Source: Virgibacillus proomii | GTDB lineage: Bacteria; Bacillota; Bacilli; Bacillales; Amphibacillaceae | DNA length: 64,000 nt | Direction of reading: 5' to 3' | NCBI RefSeq assembly: GCF_900162615.1 | Contig: NZ_FUFN01000010.1 | Span: 1,826,513 to 1,890,512 of the forward strand | Shown: piece by piece, positions 62,392 to 64,000 of the stretch | How positions within the stretch are numbered: position 1 is the stretch's first letter | Layout of the letters: every line of letters begins with the position of its first letter | Program-made: the position numbers and the translations under genes | Notes under the pieces: model-generated | Seen by the model: only the letters and a program-made list of their open reading frames with translations | The model's database searches: none | What the model was told of the DNA's origin: nothing

Positions 62392-63632
62392 GTAAGACAA
62401 TAAATGCTGAAATTGTAGCTGTAGGTACAGAGTTGTTACTTGGTCAAATTGCGAATACAAATGCACAATGGTTATCCCAGCAGCTAGCTAATTATGGTGT
62501 TAATGTATTTTACCATGTGGTTGTGGGGGATAATTTAAATCGAGTTGTACAGACCTTTAAACAGGCACATGATCGATCCGATGTTATTATTGTAACTGGA
62601 GGACTCGGACCAACAGACGATGATTTAACAAGAGAAGCATTTCAACAGTTAAGCCAATTTTCTTTAGTCGAACATAAACCCTCCATGGATAAAATTCAAG
62701 CCTATTTTAAAAAGCAGCAGACAACCATGACTCCAAACAATCGGAAGCAGGCAAGAGTATTTGCTGAGGCTGTGGTTTGGCCAAATCATGTGGGGATGGC
62801 TCCGGGAATGATGGTTTCTTTTGAAAGTCGAACATGGATCTTTTTACCCGGTGTACCGCGTGAGATGAAAGCCTTAGCAGAGCAGTATATGTTTCCTGCT
62901 TTACAGCAATTAATGGGAAAAGAAGAATTGATTAAATCGGTGGCTTTAAAATTTGTCGGCATTGGTGAATCAAAACTGGAGCATGAACTGTATGATCTTA
63001 TTCATGGACAAAGTAATCCGACGATAGCACCATTAGCACAGGAAGATGGTATTATCATTAGACTTACAGCAAAGAGTGATTCCCTAAAGCAAGCAGACGA
63101 ACTATTAACGGCGACGAAAGCGAAAATAATAGAGCGTGTTGGACATTATATCTACGGTGTCAATCATGAAACGTTAGAAGGAAAGGTCGTAGCGTTATTA
63201 GCAAAACAACAGAAGACAATTGCTGCTGCGGAAAGCTTAACAGGTGGACTGTTTGCTGAAAAGCTAACTGCCGTCTCCGGCGCTTCAAATGTATTTCATG
63301 GCGGTATTGTAAGCTATACAAATCATGTGAAAGAACACACGCTAGGTGTTTCTAAGAAAACCTTGCAAACAAAAGGTGCTATTAGCGAAGAATGTGCAAA
63401 AGAAATGGCAGAGCAAGTAGCACATAAATTAGGTGCATCGATTGGTATTTCTTTTACCGGAGTAGCAGGACCAACGGAAATGGAAGGTCATCCAGTCGGT
63501 TTAGTTTATATTGGTATTTATGATGAAATTGGAACACATGTGGAAAAATGTTTATTTCAGGGAGATCGCAGTGCAATTAGACGTAGATCTGTAGTGAAAG
63601 GCTTAGAGCTTTTGTATAAAAAACTAAAATGA
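62388..63632 (+). CDS. cinA: Competence/damage-inducible CinA protein
   Basis: Two-domain protein of 414 residues. The N-terminal molybdopterin-binding-like domain shows VGTELLLGQIANTNAQWLS and VTGGLGPTDDDLTREA; the C-terminal domain shows AAESLTGGLFAEKLT and GISFTGVAGPTEMEG, the nicotinamide-nucleotide deamidase type. The ATG overlaps the pgsA stop. It lies upstream of recA, as in B. subtilis and streptococci. Confidence 0.95.
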   Translation: MSKTINAEIVAVGTELLLGQIANTNAQWLSQQLANYGVNVFYHVVVGDNLNRVVQTFKQAHDRSDVIIVTGGLGPTDDDLTREAFQQLSQFSLVEHKPSMDKIQAYFKKQQTTMTPNNRKQARVFAEAVVWPNHVGMAPGMMVSFESRTWIFLPGVPREMKALAEQYMFPALQQLMGKEELIKSVALKFVGIGESKLEHELYDLIHGQSNPTIAPLAQEDGIIIRLTAKSDSLKQADELLTATKAKIIERVGHYIYGVNHETLEGKVVALLAKQQKTIAAAESLTGGLFAEKLTAVSGASNVFHGGIVSYTNHVKEHTLGVSKKTLQTKGAISEECAKEMAEQVAHKLGASIGISFTGVAGPTEMEGHPVGLVYIGIYDEIGTHVEKCLFQGDRSAIRRRSVVKGLELLYKKLK

Positions 63633-63728
63633 TAAAATAAAACAACGTATGTTACGTATTTTCGCTTTTTTAGTAAATTATTTTACTACAAATCTAATTT
63701 TTTGGTAAATATTCAAGTGAAAAAAGGG

Positions 63729-63741
63729 GAACATTTATTCG
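63729..63741 (+). promoter_or_regulatory. LexA (DinR) operator-like site upstream of recA
   Basis: GAACATTTATTCG matches the Bacillus SOS box CGAACnnnnGTTCG except for one base in the right half and the first C. It lies just upstream of the recA promoter. Confidence 0.6.
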
Positions 63742-63749
63742 TTTTTTGC

Positions 63750-63778
63750 TTGGCAAATAAACGAAAAGCATGTATGAT
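63750..63778 (+). promoter_or_regulatory. SigA promoter for recA
   Basis: TTGGCA (63750-63755), 17-bp spacer, TATGAT (63773-63778), about 30 bp before the recA start. Confidence 0.7.
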
Positions 63779-63808
63779 GGAAATAGATTAATAAAGGAGG
63801 GCGACGTT

Positions 63809-64000
63809 TTGAGTGATAAAAAACAAGCTTTAGATATGGCATTAAAACAAATAGAAAAGCAATTCGGCAAAGGTTCTATCATGAAATTGGGGGAACAGGC
63901 TGAACAAAAAGTAGCAACCATACCTAGCGGCTCCTTAGCGTTAGATGTTGCACTTGGAATTGGCGGGTACCCAAAAAGGCGGGTTGTTGGAATATAAGGG
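63809..64000 (+). CDS. recA: Recombinase RecA, N-terminal fragment with disrupted frame at window end
   Basis: The N-terminus of RecA is clear: SDKKQALDMALKQIEKQFGK, SIMKLGE and TIPSGSLALDVALGIGGYP. The start is TTG at 63809 after AAAGGAGG. The near-invariant GRxxEIYGPESSGKT that should follow reads KRRVVGI and then TAA at 63995-63997. Three codons in a row of eight differ at highly conserved positions. Sequence error near a contig end is more likely than a real lesion. Only 62 residues are readable. Confidence 0.85.

Overview
This is a contiguous stretch of the core chromosome of a low-G+C, spore-forming, motile member of the Bacillaceae. Gene content and order follow the Bacillus subtilis fla/che-to-recA region closely. 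Family resemblance and the intergenic style suggest a Virgibacillus/Oceanobacillus-like genus, but that is inference. Every protein gene I support lies on the + strand. No rRNA, tRNA, CRISPR array, transposase or phage gene was seen.

Layout. 1-12.9 kb: end of the fla/che operon (flhB, cut by the window edge, flhA, flhF, flhG, cheB, cheA, cheW, cheC, cheD, sigD), then a DUF342/FapA-like gene, an unknown charged small protein and a SwrB-like gene. 13.3-20.1 kb: translation and envelope genes (rpsB, tsf, pyrH, frr, uppS, cdsA, rseP). 20.5-24.8 kb: polC. 25.6-35.8 kb: rimP, nusA, ylxR, ylxQ, infB, ylxP, rbfA, truB, ribF, rpsO, pnp. 36.3-45.6 kb: sporulation, cell-wall and diaminopimelate genes (ylxY, mlpA, ymxH, spoVFA, spoVFB, asd, dapG, dapA, tepA, ylzJ). 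46.3-55 kb: spoIIIE, a GntR regulator and a nucleoside ABC importer (nupN, nupO, nupP, nupQ). 55.4-64 kb: paired M16 peptidases, an SDR, ymfJ, ymfK, rodZ, pgsA, cinA and the start of recA.

Compared with the B. subtilis order as I know it, dxr (between cdsA and rseP), proS (between rseP and polC) and rnjB (between dapA and tepA) are missing from their usual places.

The unusual content is between the genes. Nearly every gap over 300 bp carries members of dispersed repeat families, called A, B, C and D here. Element A (about 150-190 bp) is a multi-hairpin unit flanked by TTTA(T). It occurs about eleven times in both orientations. Its hairpin arms differ between copies yet keep pairing, it occurs as a dimer, it sits inside element B, and in one place it supplies the stop codon of a protein gene. 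Element B (about 250 bp) occurs four times. Element C is a short terminator-like hairpin that keeps company with A. Element D occurs twice. Other oddities are an 11-G run at the translation start of the ylxY-like gene, a roughly 41-bp tandem repeat upstream of spoIIIE, and a recA reading frame that breaks at a near-invariant motif in the last bases of the window.
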